Positions 24,673 through 33,111 of a DNA stretch of 39,036 bases are shown piece by piece. How positions within the stretch are numbered: the stretch's first letter is position 1; every line of letters starts with the position of its first letter. The DNA comes from Stenotrophomonas sp. PS02298. Lineage in GTDB: Bacteria; Pseudomonadota; Gammaproteobacteria; Xanthomonadales; Xanthomonadaceae. The stretch is from positions 1 through 39,036 of the forward strand of contig NZ_JASCOR010000027.1 of NCBI RefSeq assembly GCF_029959445.1, given 5' to 3'. The translations under genes and the position numbers were made by a program. The notes under the pieces were generated by a model. That model worked only from the letters and a program-made list of their open reading frames with translations. It made no database searches and had not been told where the DNA came from.

Positions 24673-27045
24673 TCAGTTCCGCAGCGGCTTGCCGGTGGTC
24701 AGCATGTGCGCGATGCGGGCCTGGGTCTTTTCCTGCTGGGCCAGTTCGACGAAGTGCTTGCGCTCCAGAGTCAGCAGCCACTCTTCGTCGACCACGCTGT
24801 TGCGGTCGACCTTGCCGCCGCACAGCACGGTGGCGATGCGCTCGGCGATCTCGTAGTCGTAGGGGCTGATGAAGCGGCCTTCCAGCATGTTGACCAGCAT
24901 CATCTTGAAGGTGGCAATGCCAACGTCGCCGGCCACGCGGATGCGGCGTGCCGGCATCGGCGGACGGTAGCCGCCTTCGGCCAGCGCGGTGACTTCGGCC
25001 TTGGCGATGTGCAGCAGCTCGAAGCTGTTGAACACGACCTTGTCGGTGCCGCGCATCAGGCCCAGTTCCTTGGCGTTGACCGCCGAGTTGGAGACCTTGG
25101 CCATGGCCACGGTTTCGAAGGTCTTCTTCAGCTCGGCGAACACGTCGCCGTCCGGACCGGCCGCCTGCGAGGCACGCACGGCGATTTCCTTCAGGCCGCC
25201 ACCGGCCGGCAGCAAGCCGACGCCGGCTTCCACCAGGCCGATGTAGCTTTCCAGCGCCGCCACCGACTTGGCCGCATGCATCTGGAATTCACAGCCGCCG
25301 CCCAGCGCCAGGCCGCGCACCGCAGTGACAACCGGCACGGTGGCGTACTTGATGCGCTGGCTGGTGCGCTGGAAGTTGGCAACCATCGCCTCGAACTCGG
25401 CGAATTTGCCGGCCTTCAACGCGCCCAGTGCGCCGGACAGATCGGCACCGGCGGAGAAGGGCTCCTTGTTCTGCCAGATCACCACGCCCTTGAACTGCTT
25501 CTCGGACAAGGCAATCGCGTGCTGGATGCCGTCCAGCACCTGGTCGGAGACGGTGTTCATCTTGGTCTTGAAGCTGATGACGCCGATGCCGTCGCCGTCA
25601 GTCCACAGACGGATGCCGTCGTTCTCGAACACGGTTTCGCCCTGCGCGAACTTCTCGCCCAGCAGTGCGTCCGGGAAGCGCTGGCGCTGGTAGACCGGCA
25701 GCGACGAGCGCGGCACCAGTGCGTTCTGCGACGGGCTGTAGCTGCCTTCGGCGGCGTGCACGCCGTCACGGCCGTCCAGCACCCAGGCCGGCAACGGCGC
25801 ATTGCTCATGCTCTTGCCTGCGGCGATGTCGTCGGCGATCCACTGCGCCACCTGCTTCCAACCGGCAGCCTGCCAGGTTTCGAACGGGCCCAGCGACCAG
25901 CCGTAGCCCCAGCGGATCGCCAGGTCGACGTCGCGCGCGGTTTCGGCGATATCGGCCAGGTGGTAGGCGCTGTAATGGAACAGGTCACGGAACGTCGCCC
26001 ACAGGAACTGCGCGTGCGGGTGCTGGCTTTCGCGCAGCTTGGCGAACTTCTCGGCCGGGTTCTTGATCTTCAGGATCTCGACCACTTCCGGAGCGGCGAC
26101 GCGATCGGCCGGACGGTAGTCCTGCTTCTCAAGGTCGACGACCATGATGTCCTTGCCGACCTTGCGGAAGATGCCGGCGCCGGTCTTCTGGCCCAATGCA
26201 CCCTTGCCGATCAGCGCGCCCAGCCAAGCCGGCGCGTTGAAGTACTTGTGCCACGGGTCGTCAGGCAGGGTATCGCCCATGGTCTTGATGACGTGGGCCA
26301 TGGTGTCCAGGCCGACCACGTCGGAGGTGCGATACGTAGCCGACTTCGGGCGGCCGACCAGCGGGCCGGTCAGGCCGTCCACTTCGTCGAAGCCCAGGCC
26401 GAACTGCTGGGTGTGGTGGATGGTCGACAGGATCGAGAACACGCCGATGCGGTTGCCGATGAAGTTCGGGGTGTCCTTGGCATAGACCACGCCCTTGCCC
26501 AGGTTGGTGGTCAGGAAGGTTTCCAGACCTTCCAGCACCGACTTGTCGGTGGTCTTGGCCGGGATCAGCTCAGCCAGGTGCATGTAGCGCGGCGGGTTGA
26601 AGAAATGCACGCCGCTGAAGCGGTGGCGCAGTTCTTCCGGCAGCACGTCGGCCAGTTTGTTGATGCCCAGGCCCGAGGTGTTGGAGGCCAGTACCGCGTG
26701 TTCGTTCACGAACGGCGCGATCTTCTTGTACAGGTCCTGCTTCCAGTCCATCCGTTCGGCGATGGCTTCGATGATCAGGTCGCAGTCGCGCAGCTGCTCC
26801 AGGCCGGAGTCGTAATTGGCCGGGGTGATGGCTTCGGCAAGCGCCTTGCTGGCCAGCGGGGCCGGGCTCAGCTTGCCGAGGTTGGCAATGGCCTTGAGCA
26901 CGATGCCGTCGGCAGGACCTTCCTTGGCGGCCAGGTCGAACAGCACGGTGTCGACGCCGGCATTGGTCAGGTGGGCGGCGATCTGCGCACCCATGACGCC
27001 TGCGCCAAGTACGGCGGCGCGGCGGACAAGCAGGGAATTGGACAT
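24673..27045 (-). CDS. 3-hydroxyacyl-CoA dehydrogenase / enoyl-CoA hydratase (FadN-type)
   Basis: This encodes a 790-residue bifunctional beta-oxidation enzyme. The dehydrogenase comes first: the NAD-binding VLGAGVMGAQIAAHL at residues about 12-26, then the HFFNPPRYMHLAEL and DTPNFIGNRIG segments. The enoyl-CoA hydratase (crotonase) domain is C-terminal, with EPFSAGADLSGAL and the oxyanion-hole-type RGLALGGGCEFQMH. This order is the reverse of E. coli FadB and matches B. subtilis FadN (similar length). It lies 34 bp after the PsrA-like regulator and 79 bp before the thiolase. The three genes look like one operon for fatty acid degradation. Confidence 0.93.
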   Translation of the reverse strand: MSNSLLVRRAAVLGAGVMGAQIAAHLTNAGVDTVLFDLAAKEGPADGIVLKAIANLGKLSPAPLASKALAEAITPANYDSGLEQLRDCDLIIEAIAERMDWKQDLYKKIAPFVNEHAVLASNTSGLGINKLADVLPEELRHRFSGVHFFNPPRYMHLAELIPAKTTDKSVLEGLETFLTTNLGKGVVYAKDTPNFIGNRIGVFSILSTIHHTQQFGLGFDEVDGLTGPLVGRPKSATYRTSDVVGLDTMAHVIKTMGDTLPDDPWHKYFNAPAWLGALIGKGALGQKTGAGIFRKVGKDIMVVDLEKQDYRPADRVAAPEVVEILKIKNPAEKFAKLRESQHPHAQFLWATFRDLFHYSAYHLADIAETARDVDLAIRWGYGWSLGPFETWQAAGWKQVAQWIADDIAAGKSMSNAPLPAWVLDGRDGVHAAEGSYSPSQNALVPRSSLPVYQRQRFPDALLGEKFAQGETVFENDGIRLWTDGDGIGVISFKTKMNTVSDQVLDGIQHAIALSEKQFKGVVIWQNKEPFSAGADLSGALGALKAGKFAEFEAMVANFQRTSQRIKYATVPVVTAVRGLALGGGCEFQMHAAKSVAALESYIGLVEAGVGLLPAGGGLKEIAVRASQAAGPDGDVFAELKKTFETVAMAKVSNSAVNAKELGLMRGTDKVVFNSFELLHIAKAEVTALAEGGYRPPMPARRIRVAGDVGIATFKMMLVNMLEGRFISPYDYEIAERIATVLCGGKVDRNSVVDEEWLLTLERKHFVELAQQEKTQARIAHMLTTGKPLRN

Positions 27046-27079
27046 ATCGATAAACCTTTGGTCTGCGATGACGGTTGGA

Positions 27080-27733
27080 TCAGGGAACGACGGGGGAGGT
27101 CGGATTACGCACGCTGGCGCGGAACCCGGCTTCGGCGAAATGGATCAATTCCTGCGCGGCCTTGCTGCGGTGCTCGGCCTCGCTGATGTTGTGGGGGCGC
27201 TTGATCAGCCCGAAATCTGCCATGGCATAGGTCAGCGAACCGGCCAGGAAGTCCAGGCGCCAGTACAGCTCTTCCTTGCTCAGGCCCGGGATGCAGGCGT
27301 CGATGGCCTTGCCGAACTCGCGCAGCACATGGCCGTAGTGGTCGGACAGGAACTTGCGCAGGTTGTCGTTCTTCTCCGCATAGGCGCGGGCGATGACGCG
27401 GACGAAGGCGCCGCCGCTCTGGCGGTCCTGGGCCAGCGCCAGGGCGGGCTCGACGAAGGCGGCCAGTACCGCGCGCAGATCGCCGGGCTGGCTGCTGCGT
27501 GCCAGCTGCAGCTGGCCCAGGCGGGCGGCGGTCATCTCGTCCATGCGACGGCGGAACACTTCATTGACCAGGTTGTCCTTGGACCCGAAGTGGTAGTTGA
27601 CCGCAGCAATGTTTACATCGGCGTGACTGGTCACCTGGCGCAGGGAGGTGCCGGCAAAGCCGTACTGGGCGAACAGTTCCTCGGCCGCGCCGAGGATGCG
27701 GTCCTTGGTGGAGAAGCTGGCGGGTTTGCCCAT
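27080..27733 (-). CDS. TetR-family regulator, PsrA-like (fatty-acid responsive)
   Basis: This encodes a 217-residue repressor. The N-terminal helix-turn-helix (residues about 10-60) reads [20 protein letters not shown]...[13 protein letters not shown], then [16 protein letters not shown]. The last part closely resembles Pseudomonas PsrA, the long-chain-fatty-acid-responsive TetR protein. The C-terminal ligand domain is helical. The ATG at 27733 is preferred over a TTG five codons earlier. It is the first gene of the fad operon, and a palindrome of exactly the PsrA motif form overlaps its predicted promoter, so it probably represses its own operon until acyl-CoA or fatty acid binds. Confidence 0.88.
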   Translation of the reverse strand: MGKPASFSTKDRILGAAEELFAQYGFAGTSLRQVTSHADVNIAAVNYHFGSKDNLVNEVFRRRMDEMTAARLGQLQLARSSQPGDLRAVLAAFVEPALALAQDRQSGGAFVRVIARAYAEKNDNLRKFLSDHYGHVLREFGKAIDACIPGLSKEELYWRLDFLAGSLTYAMADFGLIKRPHNISEAEHRSKAAQELIHFAEAGFRASVRNPTSPVVP

Positions 27734-27749
27734 GGCTGGCTCAATCAAT

Positions 27750-27763
27750 CAAACGATTGTTTG
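27750..27763. promoter_or_regulatory. Predicted PsrA-type operator
   Basis: CAAACGATTGTTTG is a 14-bp palindrome (12 of 14 positions symmetric). It fits the published PsrA motif (G/C)AAAC(N2-4)GTTT(G/C) with N4. It lies 17 bp upstream of the regulator's ATG, right where transcription from the predicted -10 box would begin, which is a good position for repression. Confidence 0.75.
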
Positions 27764-27764
27764 G

Positions 27765-27793
27765 ATCCTACGCCCGGCCCCCCCCCGGGTCAT
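27765..27793 (-). promoter_or_regulatory. Predicted promoter of the fad operon with a C9/G9 spacer
   Basis: On the minus strand, a -35-like ATGACC (27788-27793) and a -10 box TAGGAT (27765-27770) are 17 bp apart. The spacer contains nine consecutive G residues (C on the plus strand, 27778-27786). The operator lies directly downstream, over the expected start site. The match to consensus is moderate, so this is a prediction. Confidence 0.45.
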
Positions 27794-27846
27794 GCTGCGG
27801 CGCAGCATCATTCATCTGGCGCTGTGCAAACGTCGGGGTCACCCGG

Positions 27847-27899
27847 TAGAATTAGCCACCGCAATTCAGGCTAAGCCCGCGTCCGCACGCGGGTTTTTT
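27847..27899 (+). terminator. Strong intrinsic terminator with preceding stem-loop, upstream of ndk
   Basis: The stem CCCGCGT / ACGCGGG with a CCGC loop (27876-27893) is followed by six T residues. Just before it lies another stem, TTAGCC (27852-27857) with GGCTAA (27869-27874). A TAGAAT hexamer at 27847-27852 could be a -10 box. No plus-strand gene precedes it (the neighbour is divergent), so it is either the end of a tiny RNA or an attenuator in the ndk leader. The ndk ATG is 42 bp further on. Confidence 0.8.
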
Positions 27900-27941
27900 C
27901 ATGTACCCTCGGGCCGACCGGCCCACTACCGGAGAATTTCC

Positions 27942-28367
27942 ATGGCGCTCGAGCGCACTCTTTCCATCATCAAGCCCGACGCCGTTGCCAAGAACGTGAT
28001 CGGTGAAATCTACGCCCGCTTCGAAAAGGCCGGCCTGAAGGTTGTCGCTGCAAAGTACAAGCAGCTGTCGCGCCGTGAAGCCGAAGGCTTCTACGCCGTG
28101 CACCGCGAGCGTCCGTTCTTCAACGCGCTGGTCGAGTTCATGATCTCCGGCCCGGTGATGATCCAGGCCCTGGAAGGCGAGAACGCCGTCCTGGCCCATC
28201 GCGACCTGCTGGGCGCCACCAATCCGAAGGACGCAGCGCCGGGCACCATCCGCGCTGATTTCGCTGATTCGATCGACGCCAACGCCGCCCACGGTTCGGA
28301 TTCGGTCGAGAACGCAGCCAACGAAGTGGCTTACTTCTTTGCTGCCACCGAAGTGGTTTCGCGTTAA
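27942..28367 (+). CDS. ndk: Nucleoside diphosphate kinase
   Basis: This encodes a 141-residue enzyme that passes the gamma phosphate of ATP to nucleoside diphosphates through a phosphohistidine. [15 protein letters not shown] is the family start, and the active site is His117 in [14 protein letters not shown] and the [13 protein letters not shown] segment are also typical. A GGAG sits upstream of the ATG at 27942. It heads the conserved run ndk-rlmN-pilW-rodZ, with rlmN 15 bp after it. An intrinsic terminator lies only 42 bp upstream of the start, suggesting a very short leader or attenuation. Confidence 0.97.
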   Translation: MALERTLSIIKPDAVAKNVIGEIYARFEKAGLKVVAAKYKQLSRREAEGFYAVHRERPFFNALVEFMISGPVMIQALEGENAVLAHRDLLGATNPKDAAPGTIRADFADSIDANAAHGSDSVENAANEVAYFFAATEVVSR

Positions 28368-28382
28368 TTAGAGGTTGAAGTC

Positions 28383-29588
28383 GTGAACGAGGTCGTACAG
28401 ACACCCGCCATCCAGCCGTTGCCGAAAACGGCAGCCACCGCTGGCAAGCAGAACCTGCTCGACCTTGATCGCGCGGGCCTGGAAAAGTTCTTCGTCGAAA
28501 CCCTCGGCGAGCAGAAGTTCCGTGCCCATCAGGTGATGAAGTGGATCCACCATCGCTACGTCACCGATTTCGACCAGATGACCGACCTCGGCAAGTCGCT
28601 GCGCGCTAAGCTGCAGCAGCATGCCGAGGTCGTCGTCCCGAACATCGTGTTCGACAAACCCTCGAACGACGGCACCCACAAGTGGTTGCTGGCGATGGGC
28701 GTGGATGGCAAGAACGCCATCGAAACCGTCTACATCCCGGACAAAACCCGCGGCACGCTTTGCGTGTCTTCGCAGGTCGGCTGCGGTTTGAACTGCACCT
28801 TCTGTTCGACTGCTACCCAGGGTTTCAACCGCAACCTGACCACCGCTGAGATCATCGGCCAGGTGTGGGTTGCCGCGCGCCACCTGGGCAACGTGCCGCA
28901 CCAGATGCGCCGTCTCACCAACGTGGTGATGATGGGCATGGGCGAGCCGTTGATGAATTTCGACAACGTCATCCGCGCGATGAGCATCATGCGCGATGAC
29001 CTGGGCTATGGCCTGGCCAACAAGCGCGTGACTCTGTCCACCTCGGGCCTGGTGCCGCAGATCGATCGCCTGTCGGTCGAGAGCGATGTGTCGCTGGCGG
29101 TGTCGCTGCATGCGCCGAACGACGAGCTGCGTGAGACGTTGGTGCCGCTCAACAAGAAATACCCGATTGCCGAGTTGATGGCGTCCTGTGCGCGCTACCT
29201 GCGCGGCAACAAGAAGCGTGACTCGGTGACCTTCGAATACACGCTGATGAAGGGCATCAACGACCAGCCTGAGCACGCCCGCCAGCTGGCACGGCTGATG
29301 CGCCAGTTCGACAACGCGGTGCAGGCCAAGGATTCGGGCAAGGTCAACCTGATTCCGTTCAACCCGTTCCCGGGGACGCGCTACGAGCGCTCGGACGAGG
29401 AGCAGATCCGCGCCTTCCAGAAGATCCTGCTCGACTCGCAGGTGTTGACGATGGTGCGCCGCACCCGTGGTGACGACATCGACGCCGCCTGCGGCCAGCT
29501 GAAGGGCCAGGTGATGGATCGCACCCGTCGCCAGGCTGAGTTCAATCGCCTGCTGCAGGAACAGGAAGGCGGGGATGCGGTCGCCTGA
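28383..29588 (+). CDS. rlmN: 23S rRNA (adenine2503-C2) / tRNA (A37-C2) methyltransferase
   Basis: This encodes a 401-residue radical SAM enzyme that methylates C2 of A2503 in 23S rRNA and A37 in some tRNAs. The [4Fe-4S] cluster cysteines are Cys134, Cys138 and Cys141 in CGLNCTFC. The methyl-carrying cysteine near the C-terminus is Cys370 in [23 protein letters not shown] is the family GEP motif. The start is GTG at 28383. It lies 15 bp after ndk and overlaps the next gene by 14 bp, so it is part of one operon. Confidence 0.96.
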   Translation: MNEVVQTPAIQPLPKTAATAGKQNLLDLDRAGLEKFFVETLGEQKFRAHQVMKWIHHRYVTDFDQMTDLGKSLRAKLQQHAEVVVPNIVFDKPSNDGTHKWLLAMGVDGKNAIETVYIPDKTRGTLCVSSQVGCGLNCTFCSTATQGFNRNLTTAEIIGQVWVAARHLGNVPHQMRRLTNVVMMGMGEPLMNFDNVIRAMSIMRDDLGYGLANKRVTLSTSGLVPQIDRLSVESDVSLAVSLHAPNDELRETLVPLNKKYPIAELMASCARYLRGNKKRDSVTFEYTLMKGINDQPEHARQLARLMRQFDNAVQAKDSGKVNLIPFNPFPGTRYERSDEEQIRAFQKILLDSQVLTMVRRTRGDDIDAACGQLKGQVMDRTRRQAEFNRLLQEQEGGDAVA

Positions 29589-30366
29589 TCGCTGGTTTTT
29601 GCTGTTGGTTCTGCTAGCGCTCACGGCGGCGTGCGGGCGGGGTAATCTCAAAATCACCGGTACCCAGTCGGTGGCGCCGGACTACAGCATCAAGCAGGAC
29701 AAGGGCGCGAACAGGCGTGCGCGTTACCAGGAATTCCTGAGGTTGTCCGGCGACCGTTTTGGTCGTGGCCAGTTGGATGAAGCACTGCAGTTCGCGCGCT
29801 CGGCGCAGAAGCTGGAGTCCGGATTGCCTGACGCTTACACCATGCAGGCGGTGATCGAGGGGCATCAGGGCAACGCCGAGGCGGCGGGTGTGCTGTACCG
29901 CAAGGCAGCCGAGCTGGCTCCGCTGCAGGGTGATGTGCTCAATAATTACGGTGCCTGGCTGTGTGGCAGTGGCCACCAGGCAGAGGCCTTGGTCTGGTTT
30001 GACCGGGCCCTGGCTGACCCGAACTACCAGGGCCGCGCGGATGCCTTGGCCAACGCCGGCGGCTGCGCACTGGAGACCGGGCAGCTTGAACGGGCCGAAG
30101 ATAATCTTCGCCAGGCGCTGGCGTTGGCTCCGGACAATGCCTATGCGCTGGAGGCGATGACCCGCAATGAAGTGCTGCACGGCCGCTATTTTGAGGCCAG
30201 GGCCTTCTACCAGCGGCGTTTGGCGGCTGCGCCGGCCACGGTTTCCGTGTTACAACTTGCCATTCAGATTGAAGAGCGACTCGGCGACAGGACGGCTGCC
30301 GGTCGGTTCCAGCAGCGGTTGCGCGAAGAGTTTCCTTCGCCAGCAACCTCGAATCCCCAAGGCTGA
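29575..30366 (+). CDS. pilW: Type IV pilus biogenesis lipoprotein PilW/PilF (TPR)
   Basis: This encodes a 263-residue outer-membrane lipoprotein that helps the pilus secretin (PilQ) reach and assemble in the outer membrane. The lipobox is LTAAC (Cys20). About six TPR motifs run from residue 45 to 250, for example [30 protein letters not shown] and [22 protein letters not shown]. The start overlaps rlmN by 14 bp, and the position between rlmN and rodZ is the usual one for this gene (PilF in Pseudomonas). The C-terminus ends in a short disordered tail. Confidence 0.9.
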   Translation: MRSPDRWFLLLVLLALTAACGRGNLKITGTQSVAPDYSIKQDKGANRRARYQEFLRLSGDRFGRGQLDEALQFARSAQKLESGLPDAYTMQAVIEGHQGNAEAAGVLYRKAAELAPLQGDVLNNYGAWLCGSGHQAEALVWFDRALADPNYQGRADALANAGGCALETGQLERAEDNLRQALALAPDNAYALEAMTRNEVLHGRYFEARAFYQRRLAAAPATVSVLQLAIQIEERLGDRTAAGRFQQRLREEFPSPATSNPQG

Positions 30367-30372
30367 TGCATT

Positions 30373-31206
30373 GTGATCAATGATCCGGGTGTAAATGCTT
30401 TAGATGGTGTAGTGGGTTGTGGTGAGCAGCTGCGCAGAGCGCGTGAGGCCGCCGGTTTGTCGTTGGACCAGGTTGCTGCCCAGTTGCGCATGCCGCAGCA
30501 GGTGGTTGCCGCGCTGGAGGCCGAACAATGGTCGCGTCTGGGTGCGTCGGTATTCGTCCGCGGTCAGCTGCGCAGTTACGCGCGCCTGTTGAAGGTTGAT
30601 CTGGGGGGCTTGCTGGAACAGGCGCGGATCGCGCCAGTCGAACCGCCCAAGCTGGTCAGCCATACGCATACCCCGCGGCTGAAACGTGCGGCCGAGAACA
30701 TTGGCCGTCGTGCGGTGTACGTGGTGATCACGGCGGTGCTGGCGGTGCCGGTCTGGTACGTGATCAGTGGCAATTCCAATAGCACCCCGCCCAGCACGGC
30801 TTCGCTGGACGTGGTGCCGGCCCCGGCGACCGCTGGGCAGTCGGTCGCGCCTGTTCAGGCACCAGCAGCCGCGCCAGTCGCGGATGCTGGTCCTTACATT
30901 GCCTCGATGGCCCCCATGGCGCGTACGGCGGCTTCCGCTCCGTCGGCGCTGACCCTGAATTTCAAGGGTGACAGCTGGGTGGAGATCTCCGCTCCGGATG
31001 GCACAACCGTCGAAAAAGCCCTGATACGCGCCGGTGAGAGCCGCAGCTTCACCGCAGGTCAGGTGGGGCGCATGGTGCTGGGCAATGCAGCCGAGGTCGA
31101 GGTTCAGCAGGCGACGGGTAACGTCGACCTGGCGCCGTACAAGCGCGGCAATGTGGCCCGCTTTACGGTATCCTCTGAAGGCTCCGTGGCGCCGGTTTCG
31201 CACTGA
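30373..31206 (+). CDS. rodZ: RodZ-like cytoskeletal protein (HTH, TM, DUF4115)
   Basis: This encodes a 277-residue membrane protein. The N-terminal helix-turn-helix domain (about 14-80: LRRAREAAGLSLDQVAAQL, then PQQVVAALEAEQW) binds MreB in RodZ. One membrane span (RAVYVVITAVLAVPVWYVI, about 114-132) follows. A Pro/Ala-rich linker leads to the periplasmic DUF4115 beta domain (about 190-270). RodZ links the MreB filament to the cell wall machinery and keeps the rod shape. The start is GTG at 30373, 6 bp past pilW. The gene order pilW-rodZ fits. Confidence 0.9.
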   Translation: MINDPGVNALDGVVGCGEQLRRAREAAGLSLDQVAAQLRMPQQVVAALEAEQWSRLGASVFVRGQLRSYARLLKVDLGGLLEQARIAPVEPPKLVSHTHTPRLKRAAENIGRRAVYVVITAVLAVPVWYVISGNSNSTPPSTASLDVVPAPATAGQSVAPVQAPAAAPVADAGPYIASMAPMARTAASAPSALTLNFKGDSWVEISAPDGTTVEKALIRAGESRSFTAGQVGRMVLGNAAEVEVQQATGNVDLAPYKRGNVARFTVSSEGSVAPVSH

Positions 31207-31261
31207 AACCAGGCGTCGAACAAAACAACAAGGCTCCCCGCCAGGGTGAGCGAGAGTACGC

Positions 31262-31903
31262 ATGGCGATTGACGACCTGCTCGACGAGCACGAACAAAGC
31301 GAACGTGTCCGCACGTGGCTGCGCAAGAATGGCGCCGGGATTATCGGCGGAGTAGTTCTCGGCATTGGTGCTATTGCCGGTTGGCAGTGGTGGCAGAAAG
31401 AGCAGGTCGGCAAGCTTGCCGACGCCAACGTCCGTTACGAAGCCGTCTCTCGCAGCCTGCAGTCCAAGAATCTGGACGAGGCGGCCAAGGAGGTTGCGGC
31501 GTTGGGTGGTAGCAAGGCCAGCATCTATGCTGACCTGGCATCGCTGGAACTGGCCAAGGCCCAGGTCGAAGCGGGCAAGTACGATGACGCGATCAAGACC
31601 TTGCGTGCGCTCAATACCGAGGGTGAGTTCAAGGCATTGATCGACCAGCGTATTGCGCGCCTGTTGATTGAAACCGGCAAGCCGCAGGACGCAGCGGCCC
31701 TGCTGGGCAAGGTTGACGACAGCGCGGGTCTGGAGATCCGTGCTGACGCCCTGATGGCGCAGAACAAGCGTGATGAAGCGCGCGAGCTGTACACCCAAGC
31801 GCTGGCCAAGCTGGACGTGGCTGCACCGCAGCGCCGCTTGCTGGAAACCAAATTGATGGACGCCGGCGGCACCGTGGCTGATCCTGCAGCGGAGAAGAAT
31901 TGA
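31262..31903 (+). CDS. yfgM: YfgM-family translocon-associated TPR protein
   Basis: This encodes a 213-residue inner-membrane protein with one N-terminal span (GIIGGVVLGIGAIAGWQWW, about 25-43) and a periplasmic TPR-like domain (about 50-205). In E. coli YfgM pairs with PpiD at SecYEG and affects envelope stress. The opening MAIDDLLDEHEQSERVRTWLRKNG is a family hallmark. It is followed directly by bamB (overlap of one base), as in E. coli. The intervening ispG and hisS genes of the enteric order are absent here: only 55 bp separate it from rodZ. Confidence 0.92.
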   Translation: MAIDDLLDEHEQSERVRTWLRKNGAGIIGGVVLGIGAIAGWQWWQKEQVGKLADANVRYEAVSRSLQSKNLDEAAKEVAALGGSKASIYADLASLELAKAQVEAGKYDDAIKTLRALNTEGEFKALIDQRIARLLIETGKPQDAAALLGKVDDSAGLEIRADALMAQNKRDEARELYTQALAKLDVAAPQRRLLETKLMDAGGTVADPAAEKN

Positions 31904-33099
31904 TGAAGTTCAAGCAAGTTGCAGGCGTTGCCTTGATGGCAGTGGCGTTGACCGGTTGTTCGACGGTCAAGGGTTGGTTCGCGGGCAAGGACGCAGAGGC
32001 CAAGAAGGCGCTTGAGCCTGCTGAGCTGACCAAGTTCGAGGCCAGCGTCAAGGTCGACAAGATCTGGTCGGCAAACGTCGGCAAGGGCGAGGGCCGTATC
32101 GGCCTGCGCCAGGCGCCGATCGTGGCTGACGGTCGCGTGTACGCGGCGGCGGTGCAGGGGGGCGTGCACGCGCTCGACCTGCAGACCGGCAAGCAAGTCT
32201 GGGAATACAGCCCGGCCAAGGAAAAGAAGAAGCCCAAGCTGCGTCTTTCCGGTGGCCCGGGCGTTGGTGACGGCCTGGTGGTGATCGGCACGCTGGACGG
32301 GCAGGTGATTGCGCTGGACGCGGCCAATGGCAGCGAAAAGTGGAAGTCCAAGGTTCCAGGTGAGGTGATTGCGGCGCCGGCCGTTGCGCAGGGGCTGGTG
32401 TTCGTGCGCAGCAATGACGGCCGCACCACTGCGCTGGACGCTGCTACCGGCGAACAGCGCTGGTTCAACTCGCAGGAATTGCCGTCCTTGACCGTGCGTG
32501 GCAACGCGCCGGTGGTGACCGGCCCGGGCGTGCTGTTCATCGGCAACGACGACGGTACCCTCGCCGCGCTGGCGATGCAGGATGGTCGCCCGTTGTGGGA
32601 ACAGATGGTGGGTACGCCGGAAGGCCGTACCGAGCTGGAACGCATGGCTGACATCGATGGTGCGCCGGTGCTGGAAGGCAATACGCTGTTCGTGACCAGC
32701 TTCAAGAACGAAACCATGGCCATTGAAGGCCCGACTGGTCGCCCGTTGTGGTCGCGTGACCACGGCGGTGGCGGTGGTGTTGCGGTGTCCTCGGGCAATG
32801 TCGTGGTCACCGATGGCAAGGGCGTGGTGTACGGGCTGGACAAGACCTCCGGCTCGGCAATGTGGTCACAGCAGGCGCTGGCGCGCCGCTCGCTGACCGG
32901 TGCCGCCATCCAGGGTGACTATGCCGTGGTGGGGGACTACAAGGGATATCTGCATTGGCTGCGGTTGAGCGATGGCGAACTGGCAGCGCGTGAGAAGAGC
33001 GGTGGTGATGCTCTGCTGGCGCAGCCGGTCGTCGCTGACGGCATCCTGCTGGTGCAGAACGTTGATGGAAAGCTGACCGCATTCCGGTTGGCCCAATAA
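31903..33099 (+). CDS. bamB: Outer membrane protein assembly factor BamB
   Basis: This encodes a 398-residue outer-membrane lipoprotein of the BAM complex, which inserts beta-barrel proteins. The lipobox is ALTGC (Cys19). The rest is an eight-bladed beta-propeller of PQQ-like repeats, seen as recurring blocks such as GVHALDLQTGKQVWEY, GQVIALDAANGSEKWKS and GRTTALDAATGEQRWF. The ATG at 31903 overlaps the yfgM stop and has GGAGAAG upstream. It lies 12 bp before der, matching the widespread bamB-der pairing. Confidence 0.96.
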   Translation: MKFKQVAGVALMAVALTGCSTVKGWFAGKDAEAKKALEPAELTKFEASVKVDKIWSANVGKGEGRIGLRQAPIVADGRVYAAAVQGGVHALDLQTGKQVWEYSPAKEKKKPKLRLSGGPGVGDGLVVIGTLDGQVIALDAANGSEKWKSKVPGEVIAAPAVAQGLVFVRSNDGRTTALDAATGEQRWFNSQELPSLTVRGNAPVVTGPGVLFIGNDDGTLAALAMQDGRPLWEQMVGTPEGRTELERMADIDGAPVLEGNTLFVTSFKNETMAIEGPTGRPLWSRDHGGGGGVAVSSGNVVVTDGKGVVYGLDKTSGSAMWSQQALARRSLTGAAIQGDYAVVGDYKGYLHWLRLSDGELAAREKSGGDALLAQPVVADGILLVQNVDGKLTAFRLAQ

Positions 33100-33111
33100 G
33101 GAGTCATAGCG

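Noticed and set aside
24586-27186. Very long open frame (866 codons) on the plus strand opposite the FadN-type gene
   Set aside because: It is the antisense shadow of a high-GC coding gene: its composition is His/Gln/Arg/Gly-rich, it has no family motifs, and the minus-strand protein is a full-length recognisable enzyme.
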